Positions 35,156-43,455 of a stretch of 64,000 nt of DNA are shown here, one piece after another. The stretch spans positions 1 to 64,000 of the forward strand of contig CAJXJK010000015.1 in NCBI GenBank assembly GCA_913054135.1. The letters run 5' to 3'. The first letter of the stretch is position 1, and each line of letters starts with the position of its first letter. The translations under genes and the position numbers were made by a program. The notes under the pieces were generated by a model. The model was given only the letters and a program-made list of their open reading frames with translations, had not been told where the DNA came from and made no database searches. Source of the DNA: an uncultured Flavobacteriales bacterium. GTDB lineage: Bacteria; Bacteroidota; Bacteroidia; Flavobacteriales_D; Crocinitomicaceae.

Positions 35156-38100
35156 TTACCATAATCTCCAGTCAGACTCAAGTACCTCTGCCCTATTAGT
35201 TGGCTGTTGTCTGCCTTTCGTAAGTTCGAAGACTGCTTCTCGGATGTATTCATTCATTTCTCCTAGCATAATTCTGCCGTCTTTATTTTCATCAGCCTTC
35301 ATCTCGGTAAGTCCTGATATAAAGCTGTAAGTAAAGACTCCATTGTTCCACTCCCCTCCTTCAATCGCGAATTCTAATCCGCCGGCAGATGAGATAATAA
35401 CTGTACCTGATGATTTTCTTAAATCAGTAAACAATTCTTTCATTAACTCAAAACTGTTAGAGAGACCAAGATTCTTAGTTGTGGTTGAATTCACGGCTCT
35501 AAAGGTCAGGTCGCCATCTGAACCATCTGACCCCAAATCCTCTTCAACTGCGACCAACTCATCTTTATCAATTTCGCCACTATGACAGGCATCTAGCATC
35601 ATTAATTTTCGTCGCGCAGGAATTCCATCCATCAAATCTTCAAAAGAATCATAAGGGATACCTTTTTCGGCCGGATTGGTAAAATCCATATCATTTGAAG
35701 CAATGAAATAATTAAGATCTGCGTCCAGCACGCCATGTCCTGCATAAAACATACAAACTATGTCATCTACCTTAGTCTTTTCTAAATCAGCCTTAAGCGC
35801 TTCAATTGTTTTAACGTTCACCTCCTCATTCGTTATCAGATGTGTCTTAACATCCATAAAACCTAAATTCTTAGAATCAAACAAGTTCACCAAATCTTGA
35901 GCATCCTTCGCAGCATATTCTAGATTAAAATTATCTTGCTGGTATTTGGAAACACCAATAGCATACACATGCAATGTTGGTTTGTTTACATTCTCACCCT
36001 CATAATTCACCGTTACCGAATGGGTCAATGATTCAACTCCCTTAGAGTTTAAGGCACTTACCTCAATGACATTTCTTCCTTGTGAAAGTTCTAGCTCTAA
36101 ACTTTGAGAAATCTCTTTAGAAGACTTTTCTGCTACGGTTATGCCCTCCCGTCCATTGACAGGAACCTCATTGACTCTTATAATGAGACGGTCAAGATTA
36201 AACTTCTCGTCAGATGCACTTACATCAATTTTTAAGGTATTCAAATCTGTTACAAACGGAATATCATTTTCATTGGTGATGGTGGCCATAGGTAAATTGA
36301 ATTGACCATCAAGCATATCTTCTGTGAAGCCCATTTTCTTTAATCTTTTCTCGTATGCTTTTCTGAAAGGCTCTATCATCTCAAAATTCGAAGCTTCTAA
36401 ACTTTGAATGATTAAATCTGGTCTGTTATACTTCAAATCAAATTGACCGAAGGGGAAAATGTCAATTCCTTTAACAAAGTGGATCATCTTCTTAGCCCCT
36501 TTAGTAGCATAGTAATACTGATCAGGGGTTACGATTGCAAAATCTTTAGGCCCTGTACTTATTAGACTTACCATTGGTGTACCACTTTCTAAGTTCCAAA
36601 TTCTTCTTGTTCCATCAAGAGAAGAAGTTATAAGCCTCTTTGCGTCATCACTGAATCTGGCCTCTTCTACTAAACTACCGTGACCTTCTAACTCAAATAT
36701 TTTCGCCCCTGTTTTAAAATCGAAAACAAAAACATTGTTGTTTGTGGCCGAAGAGTAACAAACATACTTCTTGTCTTTACTTACCTGACCTGCTCCAAGA
36801 GTATGACTCTCATCTACATTCTCAAAAACTAATTTTCCGCTTGTAGCATCCCAAACCATAAACTTAGTTCCGTAAACACCTGGTTTAATTTCATGATTAC
36901 TTGAACCAAACAAATAATTATGCTCTTGCGAGACTCCAAATAAGTAAGTAGCCAACTCTACTCCTTCAGTAGGAAACCGACTAGATTCACCTGTGATCAA
37001 ATCTTTCTTAAACCACGTAACACTTAAGGAATCAACAATTATTTTATTAGGCTCATCTAAGAAAAAAGCTTTGTTAGCATAATCAAAAGTCTTTAGCACC
37101 TTAGCGCTTTTATGATCAACGACTTTTACCTTATAATTTGTTTGAAACTCTGTGCCTGGGACTTTTTTCATTTCGATATAAGCGAAATTATCTCCATTGG
37201 GAGATTGATCCAAGACATATGAAGATTCTTGGACCTTGAGTACCTTCCCTACCCATTTATCTTTTTCTAAATCGTAAGTTTTATAATTTCTTTGATCTGT
37301 CTTTCTATTTAAGAATTCACATATGAGTAAGTTTCCATCATTAGAAGATTTAAAGTTGATTAGATTAGGCAGAGATATGTTTCTAACTTTTGGAAAATCC
37401 CAAATTGTGATTCCGTCTATACCTGAAGTCACTGGAATTCTGGTACCTGGCAAGAATGAAACTGAACGTCCTGAGAATGGAACGGTTTTCAATTCTGCCA
37501 TTTTTTTGTTTAGATCAAGGTTATAAATTGATTGTTCGGCAAATAGGTATTTGCAATCTTCACTGAATACAAAACTTGCGGAATAAACTGTATCTAAAGG
37601 GCCTACCTTGGCGCCATCACTTTTTAAATACATCTCGAAAGCATGCGGCATTGTGGTGCTTGAACCAACTGGATTCTTAATTTTCTTATAAATGATTGTT
37701 GTTTTATTATCAGGCGATTTAAAAGTCAAATCTTTCATGTTGTTGGAATACAAATGAGAAGTAGACTTTTGCCTGTTTGAAAACTTATAGACGAAGTTGG
37801 TGTAATCCATTGCTGCTCCTTTAACGAACTCAGATTTTCCTGTTCTAACATCAACCTGAAACTTGTCATTTGACATAGGCATCTTAATATTCAGAGTCAG
37901 ATTATCAGGTGAAAACCACATGGTATCTCCTTGCTTGGTTAAATCACTTGAATACTGAATGTTTCGAATTAGTCTTCCAGTCTTTGCATCCCACACAGAA
38001 CAAGAAGTTAAGACTCCTTTTGCAACAAGTCTCTTATCAGATGAAATGGCCGAAAACACAGCCCAGTCGAGCCCTGAAGCAATAACTACTTCAACCTTTT

Positions 38101-38158
38101 CTTGTGAGAACGAATAGGTTGCGGAAGTTAAAAAGAGCAAACAAAATAAAAATTTCAT
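35156..38158 (-). CDS. Caspase-family (C14) peptidase with WD40-like propeller, secreted
   Basis: 1000 residues. A signal peptide (MKFLFCLLFLTSATYSFS) precedes a WD40-like beta-propeller region (about 25-520) with clear repeats such as LEGHGSLVEEARFSDDAKR and IWNLESG. An Ig-like segment (about 640-710) follows, then a caspase p20 fold: VYAIGVSKYQ, catalytic His in FYAGHG near 807, and catalytic Cys in LDACHSG near 856. A possible EF-hand-like loop DENKDGRIMLGE lies near the C-terminus. Known relatives cleave after basic residues. The signal peptide argues for an envelope or secreted role. Divergent from the SiaC-family pair. Confidence 0.88.
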   Translation of the reverse strand: MKFLFCLLFLTSATYSFSQEKVEVVIASGLDWAVFSAISSDKRLVAKGVLTSCSVWDAKTGRLIRNIQYSSDLTKQGDTMWFSPDNLTLNIKMPMSNDKFQVDVRTGKSEFVKGAAMDYTNFVYKFSNRQKSTSHLYSNNMKDLTFKSPDNKTTIIYKKIKNPVGSSTTMPHAFEMYLKSDGAKVGPLDTVYSASFVFSEDCKYLFAEQSIYNLDLNKKMAELKTVPFSGRSVSFLPGTRIPVTSGIDGITIWDFPKVRNISLPNLINFKSSNDGNLLICEFLNRKTDQRNYKTYDLEKDKWVGKVLKVQESSYVLDQSPNGDNFAYIEMKKVPGTEFQTNYKVKVVDHKSAKVLKTFDYANKAFFLDEPNKIIVDSLSVTWFKKDLITGESSRFPTEGVELATYLFGVSQEHNYLFGSSNHEIKPGVYGTKFMVWDATSGKLVFENVDESHTLGAGQVSKDKKYVCYSSATNNNVFVFDFKTGAKIFELEGHGSLVEEARFSDDAKRLITSSLDGTRRIWNLESGTPMVSLISTGPKDFAIVTPDQYYYATKGAKKMIHFVKGIDIFPFGQFDLKYNRPDLIIQSLEASNFEMIEPFRKAYEKRLKKMGFTEDMLDGQFNLPMATITNENDIPFVTDLNTLKIDVSASDEKFNLDRLIIRVNEVPVNGREGITVAEKSSKEISQSLELELSQGRNVIEVSALNSKGVESLTHSVTVNYEGENVNKPTLHVYAIGVSKYQQDNFNLEYAAKDAQDLVNLFDSKNLGFMDVKTHLITNEEVNVKTIEALKADLEKTKVDDIVCMFYAGHGVLDADLNYFIASNDMDFTNPAEKGIPYDSFEDLMDGIPARRKLMMLDACHSGEIDKDELVAVEEDLGSDGSDGDLTFRAVNSTTTKNLGLSNSFELMKELFTDLRKSSGTVIISSAGGLEFAIEGGEWNNGVFTYSFISGLTEMKADENKDGRIMLGEMNEYIREAVFELTKGRQQPTNRAEVLESDWRLW

Positions 38159-38350
38159 AACTCAAGATAATCAAATTAGAGACCAAACATCCATCAAACT
38201 AAGGGAAAAATTAATTTAATGACACAAGCCGTTAATTTGCATCATCTAAACCTTTTAGACCTTGGTATACAAAAATCCTTCACTTATCGAAAATAATTTG
38301 AAAGTGCTTCATTTATTACTAAATTGATAAGACACCAATATTCTCATCCT

Positions 38351-38746
38351 ATGCAAGACCTCATAAAACATGGATCAGAAAAAACTCCACATTTCAAACT
38401 AAACACCAATGGTGATTTACGTTTTGGCGGTATTTCAATGCCTGAAGATGCTGCGTCTTTCTATTTCGATATTATGGATTGGATTAGCGACTACTACCGC
38501 ACTCCCTGTCCTAAGACATTTGTTACCGTCAGTTTCAGATATTTGAACTCGAGTAGTTCAAGTATGGTTTTTAAAATTTTTCATGCTTTTAAGAGGTTGC
38601 AGGACAGCGGAAAATCAACCGTTAAGTGCATTTGGTATTATGAGAAAACCGACCAAGGAATGGCAGACTATATAGAACAAATTCAATCTCATGTAGACAA
38701 CATTGAATTCAAACTTCATCCGACAGATAATATTCTTGATCAATAA
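38351..38746 (+). CDS. SiaC-family regulatory phosphoprotein (DUF1987), first copy
   Basis: 131 residues, cytoplasmic, ATG 38351. Matches SiaC/DUF1987: KTPHFKLNTNGDLRFGG, SFYFDIMDWISDYY, then FRYLNSSSSSMVFKIF and STVKCIWYYEKTD. In Pseudomonas SiaC a Thr in the corresponding YLNTSS-like loop is phosphorylated by kinase SiaB and dephosphorylated by the SpoIIE-type phosphatase SiaA; here Ser67-71 occupies that loop. No SiaB-like kinase is in the window, but two SpoIIE phosphatases are at 9.6-13.7 kb. Confidence 0.85.
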   Translation: MQDLIKHGSEKTPHFKLNTNGDLRFGGISMPEDAASFYFDIMDWISDYYRTPCPKTFVTVSFRYLNSSSSSMVFKIFHAFKRLQDSGKSTVKCIWYYEKTDQGMADYIEQIQSHVDNIEFKLHPTDNILDQ

Positions 38747-38859
38747 ATAATCTATTTATTAGATAGACTAAACCGTTTTAAATAAATCACCTCGAGCTAA
38801 GTGATTAAAAATCAACAATTAATATACATCTAAAAGTTTTAGATTCAAGATAAATATCA

Positions 38860-38867
38860 TAGCTTTG
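38860..38867 (+). promoter_or_regulatory. Promoter -7 box of the second SiaC-family gene
   Basis: TAGCTTTG, 14 bases before the ATG at 38882; no clear TTG. Confidence 0.45.
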
Positions 38868-38881
38868 TCGAAAATTTTGTG

Positions 38882-39283
38882 ATGGCATTAGAAGAAATTT
38901 ATAGAGAAGCGACTCATAAGACTCCAAAAATTCAGCTAAAACCTGATGGGTTTATAGTGATTCAAGGATCTTCAACTCCAATTGACGCGGCTGAATTCTA
39001 TTTTGATATTTTAGATTGGCTTACCGATTATTTTAGAAGCCCTCAAGAGAATACGTCTGTAAAAATTGAATTAGAGCATATCAATTCGGCAAGTGCTAAT
39101 ATGATTTACAGATTTTTTCATCTATTAAATCGACTAAGTGAATCAGAGAAAAGCACTGTTAGGTGTATTTGGACATTTGATGTTGAAGACGAATTCATGA
39201 TTGAATTCCTTGAGTCTATTGAGGAAGTTGCCCCATTAGTGATGTTTATTTCTCAGCCTCGTTCGGTTGAGTTTGTTGATTAA
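38882..39283 (+). CDS. SiaC-family regulatory phosphoprotein (DUF1987), second copy
   Basis: 133 residues, a paralog of the preceding gene with the same layout: KTPKIQLKPDGFIVIQG, EFYFDILDWLTDYF, LEHINSASANMIYRFF (candidate phospho-Ser 69 or 71), STVRCIWTFDVED. The ATG at 38882 is used rather than the GTG just before it. It has its own promoter box, so the two copies may be regulated separately. The 3' end overlaps the convergent VanZ-like gene by 38 bases. Confidence 0.85.
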   Translation: MALEEIYREATHKTPKIQLKPDGFIVIQGSSTPIDAAEFYFDILDWLTDYFRSPQENTSVKIELEHINSASANMIYRFFHLLNRLSESEKSTVRCIWTFDVEDEFMIEFLESIEEVAPLVMFISQPRSVEFVD

Positions 39284-39632
39284 GATGAGCTCTTTGCCAA
39301 ATTAAAAATATGCCTGCCCCTAAAGCGTATGTTACAACATCCCAATAATCTGCTGTATAGAGAATTGATTTCTTAGGCAACCACCATTCAAAATAGAAAC
39401 TCCAGTAAAGAGTTAAGGAAATTACAAAGATGATTGGTAATTTCTCTTTATGATTCTTTCGAATAATTTTCAGTAAAGATAGGCAGAGTCCTAATACCAC
39501 AGGCATTGCACACAAATCTGCTAAGTGATTCTGGAGAAATGGCGAATCAAACAAATCAAACCAAGCCAATGACCTAATTGCAAGATACAATGCAGAAAAA
39601 AAGATGGTTATAGATAAAAATAGAGATTTCAT
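39246..39632 (-). CDS. VanZ-like small membrane protein
   Basis: 128 residues, with four hydrophobic segments (about 4-22, 36-56, 65-82, 96-115). The last contains TADYWDVVTYALGAGIFLIW, like the D-x-x-D-x-x-x-Y-x-x-G segment of VanZ-family proteins. Function in this group is unknown. Overlaps the zinc-ribbon gene upstream by one base, so they are probably co-transcribed. Confidence 0.6.
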   Translation of the reverse strand: MKSLFLSITIFFSALYLAIRSLAWFDLFDSPFLQNHLADLCAMPVVLGLCLSLLKIIRKNHKEKLPIIFVISLTLYWSFYFEWWLPKKSILYTADYWDVVTYALGAGIFLIWQRAHLNQQTQPNEAEK

Positions 39633-39922
39633 TAGCCGTTAGCCATGGCCACTAACCACGCCATAAAAGCACCAATGGCTCCTATCACCATAAAAACAGA
39701 ATACATGACATAGTATCCCCATCTCACAAGCAAGTATTTAGAATTCTTCGCTCGTTCTAAAAATAAATCAAACTTTGAAGGTGGCTTTGCAGCTTCTTCC
39801 TCCACTCGTTTTTTCTCTCGCTTTGCCATCACGGCAACAGGAGACAGGGCTTCACCGCACTTAATACAGTGATCTTCGTCCTTGTTCCATTCAGAACATT
39901 TTGGGCATTTACGTTCTATCAT
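39632..39922 (-). CDS. Zinc-ribbon plus transmembrane helix protein
   Basis: 96 residues from ATG 39922. The N-terminus has two CxxC knuckles (KCPKCSEW and HCIKCGEA), a zinc ribbon. A charged coil follows (REKKRVEEEAAKPP), then one or two hydrophobic stretches (YYVMYSVFMVIGAIGAFMAWLV). Probably an inner-membrane protein with a cytoplasmic zinc ribbon; role unknown. Confidence 0.75.
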   Translation of the reverse strand: MIERKCPKCSEWNKDEDHCIKCGEALSPVAVMAKREKKRVEEEAAKPPSKFDLFLERAKNSKYLLVRWGYYVMYSVFMVIGAIGAFMAWLVAMANG

Positions 39923-39924
39923 AA

Positions 39925-39962
39925 GCAAAAAAAAGCCCAGACAGTCAAAAGACTGCTGGGCG
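39925..39962 (-). terminator. Terminator of the cold shock gene
   Basis: Minus-strand stem GCCCAG-CAGTC / GACTG-CTGGGC with one bulged base and a TTTT loop, followed by a run of T, 24 bases past the stop. It lies in the short gap before the zinc-ribbon gene. Confidence 0.88.
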
Positions 39963-39985
39963 TAATAAATTATATTGAAGCTTTA

Positions 39986-40177
39986 TTAAACAACTTTAAC
40001 GTTTACTGCGTTCAATCCTTTTTTACCTTCTTGAAGTTCAAAAGATACTTCATCATTTTCACGAATTTCATCAATTAATCCTGAAATGTGTACAAAATGT
40101 TCTTTTCCTGATTCATCATCAACGATAAAACCAAAACCTTTAGTCTCGTTGAAGAATTTTACTTTTCCTGTGCTCAT
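39986..40177 (-). CDS. Cold shock domain protein (CspA family)
   Basis: 63-residue single-stranded nucleic acid-binding protein and RNA chaperone; cytoplasmic. RNP1 appears as KGFGFIVDD and RNP2 as EHFVHIS, with GKVKFFNETKG at the N-terminus. Slightly shorter than E. coli CspA (70) but usual in Bacteroidota. Monocistronic, between two terminators. Confidence 0.96.
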   Translation of the reverse strand: MSTGKVKFFNETKGFGFIVDDESGKEHFVHISGLIDEIRENDEVSFELQEGKKGLNAVNVKVV

Positions 40178-40237
40178 TAATTCTAATTTTTGGCCCTAAT
40201 TTACAGATTTAATTATTAATCTGAAATATTGAAACAC

Positions 40238-40265
40238 AAAAAAAGGGAACAAATAAATTTGTCCC
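40238..40265 (-). terminator. Terminator of the lpxK-lpxH operon
   Basis: Minus-strand stem GGGGACAAA / TTTGTTCCC (one G-T pair) with a short loop and a run of T, about 90 bases past the lpxH stop. A second small palindrome (CCGTTTA / TAAACGG, 40299-40320) lies between. Confidence 0.8.
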
Positions 40266-40352
40266 CTTAACCCTTAACCTGTAATCGTCATAATTGATCC
40301 GTTTACAATAGTATAAACGGCAATGTTTCAAAAAGGTTTCAAAAATGTTTTT

Positions 40353-41111
40353 TTACGAATTACTTTGCTCGAAATAAGCCAGCTGAATTCCGTCTGCATC
40401 CATTACTCCGTATGAGAAGTAGTTAATCCACTCTCCCAAGTTGATATAAGTAGATTTATCAGATAACTTATGATTTAATGGTAAATGTCTGTGACCAAAA
40501 ATGAAATAATCATAATGCTCTTTCTCTAACATTCCATTGCAAAATTGAATTAGCATCTCTTTCTCCTCGCCATAGAACTTTGCATCCTTTGTACCGGTAG
40601 CCGCCCTACTCTTTCTTGAACTAAAATTTGCCAAGCCAATTCCAAAATTAGGATGAAGCCTAGCAAACATCCATTGGCAAACTCTATTTCTAAATACTTT
40701 CTTAATGAATTTATAACCTCTGTCTCCGGGACCTAATCCATCACCGTGCCCAATGAATAGCTTTTTACCGAAGTATTCTTTCACAATTTCAGTTCTGTGC
40801 ATTTGAACCCCTAATTCTTTAGGGATATAATCAAAAATCCACATATCATGATTGCCTATGAACCAATGAACAGGAATTCCTGCGTCTGTTAATTCTGCAA
40901 TTTTTCCTTGTATCCTAACAAAACCTTTTGGAATAGCTCTTTTGTATTCAAACCAGAAATCAAAAACATCACCTAATAGATAGATTTCTTCAGCATCATC
41001 TTTAATAGAATCCAACCAACGAATGATCTTCTTCTCTCTTTCAAGGCTCGCTTCATAATTGGGAGCTCCAAGATGAAAGTCAGATGCGAAATAGATTTTC
41101 TTTTGTGACAT
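40353..41111 (-). CDS. lpxH: UDP-2,3-diacylglucosamine pyrophosphatase LpxH-type metallophosphoesterase
   Basis: Hydrolyses UDP-2,3-diacylglucosamine to lipid X and UMP in lipid A synthesis; peripheral inner-membrane enzyme. The calcineurin-like metal motifs are in order: SDFHLG, GDVFDFWFEY, GNHDMW, HGDGLGPGD and FGHRHLP. 252 residues, close to LpxH length. It is the last gene of the minus-strand operon that begins with lpxK, which supports the lipid A role. A related phosphoesterase such as LpxH2 is the only realistic alternative. Confidence 0.9.
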   Translation of the reverse strand: MSQKKIYFASDFHLGAPNYEASLEREKKIIRWLDSIKDDAEEIYLLGDVFDFWFEYKRAIPKGFVRIQGKIAELTDAGIPVHWFIGNHDMWIFDYIPKELGVQMHRTEIVKEYFGKKLFIGHGDGLGPGDRGYKFIKKVFRNRVCQWMFARLHPNFGIGLANFSSRKSRAATGTKDAKFYGEEKEMLIQFCNGMLEKEHYDYFIFGHRHLPLNHKLSDKSTYINLGEWINYFSYGVMDADGIQLAYFEQSNS

Positions 41112-42266
41112 TTAGTGCCCAAAGATAGTTTTTAATTGATTTTCAAGTGCAACACCTCTTAAATTGGTGCCAATCACTTTACCTTCTTTGTCAATTAATA
41201 CAGTGAATGGAATACTTTTTACGCCGTAATCTTTCGCAGCTCCATTGTTCCATTTTTTGAGGTCAGATACATGATTTGGCCAAACCAAACCATCTTGTTC
41301 AATTGCTTTTTTCCAAGCATCAAGACTTCCATCAAGCGAAACAGAATAAACCTCAAATCCGTGATCTTTGTAATGATTATAAAGCTTAACTACATTCGGG
41401 TTTTCAGCTCTACAAGGACGACACCAAGAAGCCCAGAAGTCAATCAATACAACTTTCCCTTTAAGATCAGACAATTTCATTTCTTTGCCATCAGGGTTGT
41501 TCATTGCTATTTCTTTGGCAGGATTACCCGGTTCTAAAAATGCTGTCGCTTCTCTTTCTTTTTTCAGATTTGCAGCATAAGCCTGTATATTTTTAACCGT
41601 AGGAGACTCTCCATAAGATCGTCCTAACAATTCAATTATCTTGATATAGGTAGCATACTCTTTCTTTTGATCAACAGCATTAACTGCAACTATTAAGGCA
41701 GGAGAGTTTTGATAAGTATTAATGTACTTATCTCTTTTTTGATAGAAGTTAGTTGCAATAGGTTGAAAGTATGAATTAAGTTGATCTCCCTTTGCTGGTT
41801 CTAATTTCGCTACCCTTCTCAAAGAGTCCTCTATTCTTTTAAAACCACCGTACTGCACCAAAAATTGATTCATCTCTTCTGATTCATCTGAACCAATAAA
41901 ATTTGAAAATTTCTGTACGTTTTTTACATCACCATAAATTTTGATGCTATCTCCTCCATGCAATATTACATTGAGTAACTGTCCATTTTGAAATTTTAAA
42001 TAATAATAGTCTTTAAAGGGTAAATCATAGCTCAAGGCAAATTTCCCTTCTTCGTCACAAAGAATGTTTCTTAGAGGTTTATTCACACCTCCTAAATTTT
42101 GATTCCCGAATGCGATTTTCTGATTCTCAGCACCTACAAATTGACCAGTAATCACCGCAGTTCCAATAGTTTTCACTTCTTTTTCAGGAAAAGTAACTGA
42201 ATAGGTTTGCCCAAATGTGAAAGCCGTAAAGCTTAATGAAACTAATATGAAGAATAATTTTGTCAT
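41112..42266 (-). CDS. TlpA-like thiol-disulfide protein with DUF4369, copy 2
   Basis: 384 residues: Sec signal peptide (MTKLFFILVSLSFTAFTFG), an N-terminal DUF4369-like beta domain (about 35-120), a helical middle, and a thioredoxin-fold C-terminus with DFWASWCRPC (CxxC at about 277-280) and the cis-Pro segment VKSIPFTVLID. Predicted periplasmic reductase of disulfides, for example in cytochrome c maturation. It abuts lpxH with no gap and follows its paralog by nine bases. Confidence 0.88.
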   Translation of the reverse strand: MTKLFFILVSLSFTAFTFGQTYSVTFPEKEVKTIGTAVITGQFVGAENQKIAFGNQNLGGVNKPLRNILCDEEGKFALSYDLPFKDYYYLKFQNGQLLNVILHGGDSIKIYGDVKNVQKFSNFIGSDESEEMNQFLVQYGGFKRIEDSLRRVAKLEPAKGDQLNSYFQPIATNFYQKRDKYINTYQNSPALIVAVNAVDQKKEYATYIKIIELLGRSYGESPTVKNIQAYAANLKKEREATAFLEPGNPAKEIAMNNPDGKEMKLSDLKGKVVLIDFWASWCRPCRAENPNVVKLYNHYKDHGFEVYSVSLDGSLDAWKKAIEQDGLVWPNHVSDLKKWNNGAAKDYGVKSIPFTVLIDKEGKVIGTNLRGVALENQLKTIFGH

Positions 42267-42275
42267 TTCTTTGTT

Positions 42276-43451
42276 TTACAGGACTTCAAGCAATTTTTGT
42301 TCCAAGCTTGAACCTCTTAAATTCTTAGCGATCACCACTCCATTCTGATCTAGCAAGAATGTTGCAGGAATAGAGTTCACCTTATAAATAGCCGCAGCCT
42401 CTGATTGCCATCCTTTCAAGTCAGAGACGTGATTTGACCATGAAAGGTTGTCAGCCTTAATAGCTGCTTTCCAAGCATTCATGTCATTATCTAAAGACAC
42501 ACTAAAAACTGTAAATCCTTTGTCTTTATACTTTTCATATGTTCTCACAACATTTGGATTTTCTTTTCGGCAAGGACCGCACCAAGAAGCCCAAAAGTCA
42601 AGTAATACTACTTTTCCTCTTAAATCAGAAAGCTTCATGATTTTTCCTTCTGGGTTTTCATATGCCAAATCAGGAGCTGCATCATTTAAGCCTTCACCTA
42701 ATTTAGAAAGTTGTGCTTGAGTATTTGTGATAGACTCTCTCACATATCCAGGATATTCAGAATATGGATATTTCTCTTCCATTGCAATGGCAACTTTTTC
42801 AAAATATCCTAAATCAGATGAGTCAAATTGCTCAATACCAGCTGGTGGATAGAACTCTTGCAGCATAATCCAAGAAACAGGTGATGAAGGTTTTTCATCA
42901 ATATAATCAATTGCGTATTCTCTTTGAATTTGACTCATACTATCTAGCTCAGCTTGAAGCTTAGTTAACGCCTGCTCATCAGAAGCAGCTACTAAGCCTA
43001 ACTTCTTAGTCACTAACTCTTCTTCACTCAGCATTGGCTGCAAAAACATCCAATAATCATGATAGTCAATTGAGTTTTGATCACCGCTAATAGTGTAATT
43101 AGACCCAATATCTTTATAGTCTCCACTAATCGCTATATCTTCAGCAGTTTCGTCTGCAAATAAGTAAACCATTTGATGCTTTTCACCAATATCAAGAACG
43201 TATTCTCGTAACTCTTTCGTCACTGTTTTCACTGCGATCTGTCCACCTTGGACATTTGCCGAGTCAATTGCCTTTTCTTCTCCATCTTCAAAAACCCAAA
43301 GTTTAACCTTCTCTCCATCCGTCATTCCAGAAATATCAAGCGTGATTTTTGTACCTTGATTTTCAGTTACCGCTTCTGAACTTGTTTCCTCTCCGCTTCC
43401 ACAAGCCACTAAAGCAAGTAGTACCGAACTAATTCCAATTATTTTTATCAT
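42276..43451 (-). CDS. TlpA-like thiol-disulfide lipoprotein with DUF4369, copy 1
   Basis: 391 residues, same architecture as the next gene but lipid-anchored: MIKIIGISSVLLALVAC gives a lipobox. DUF4369-like region about 30-120, helical middle, and thioredoxin domain with DFWASWCGPC and VNSIPATFLLD. The two paralogs are most similar in the C-terminal 130 residues. It starts four bases after gatB. Confidence 0.88.
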   Translation of the reverse strand: MIKIIGISSVLLALVACGSGEETSSEAVTENQGTKITLDISGMTDGEKVKLWVFEDGEEKAIDSANVQGGQIAVKTVTKELREYVLDIGEKHQMVYLFADETAEDIAISGDYKDIGSNYTISGDQNSIDYHDYWMFLQPMLSEEELVTKKLGLVAASDEQALTKLQAELDSMSQIQREYAIDYIDEKPSSPVSWIMLQEFYPPAGIEQFDSSDLGYFEKVAIAMEEKYPYSEYPGYVRESITNTQAQLSKLGEGLNDAAPDLAYENPEGKIMKLSDLRGKVVLLDFWASWCGPCRKENPNVVRTYEKYKDKGFTVFSVSLDNDMNAWKAAIKADNLSWSNHVSDLKGWQSEAAAIYKVNSIPATFLLDQNGVVIAKNLRGSSLEQKLLEVL

Positions 43452-43455
43452 TCTC

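Noticed and set aside
35156-38158. Anti-phage defence system around the caspase gene
   Set aside because: The protein has a signal peptide, and neighbours (SulP, SiaC-family proteins) are not defence genes; no effector, sensor or toxin partner is present.
40299-40320. Palindrome CCGTTTA / TAAACGG after lpxH as a terminator
   Set aside because: It lacks a T-run; the stronger hairpin at 40238-40265 is the better terminator.
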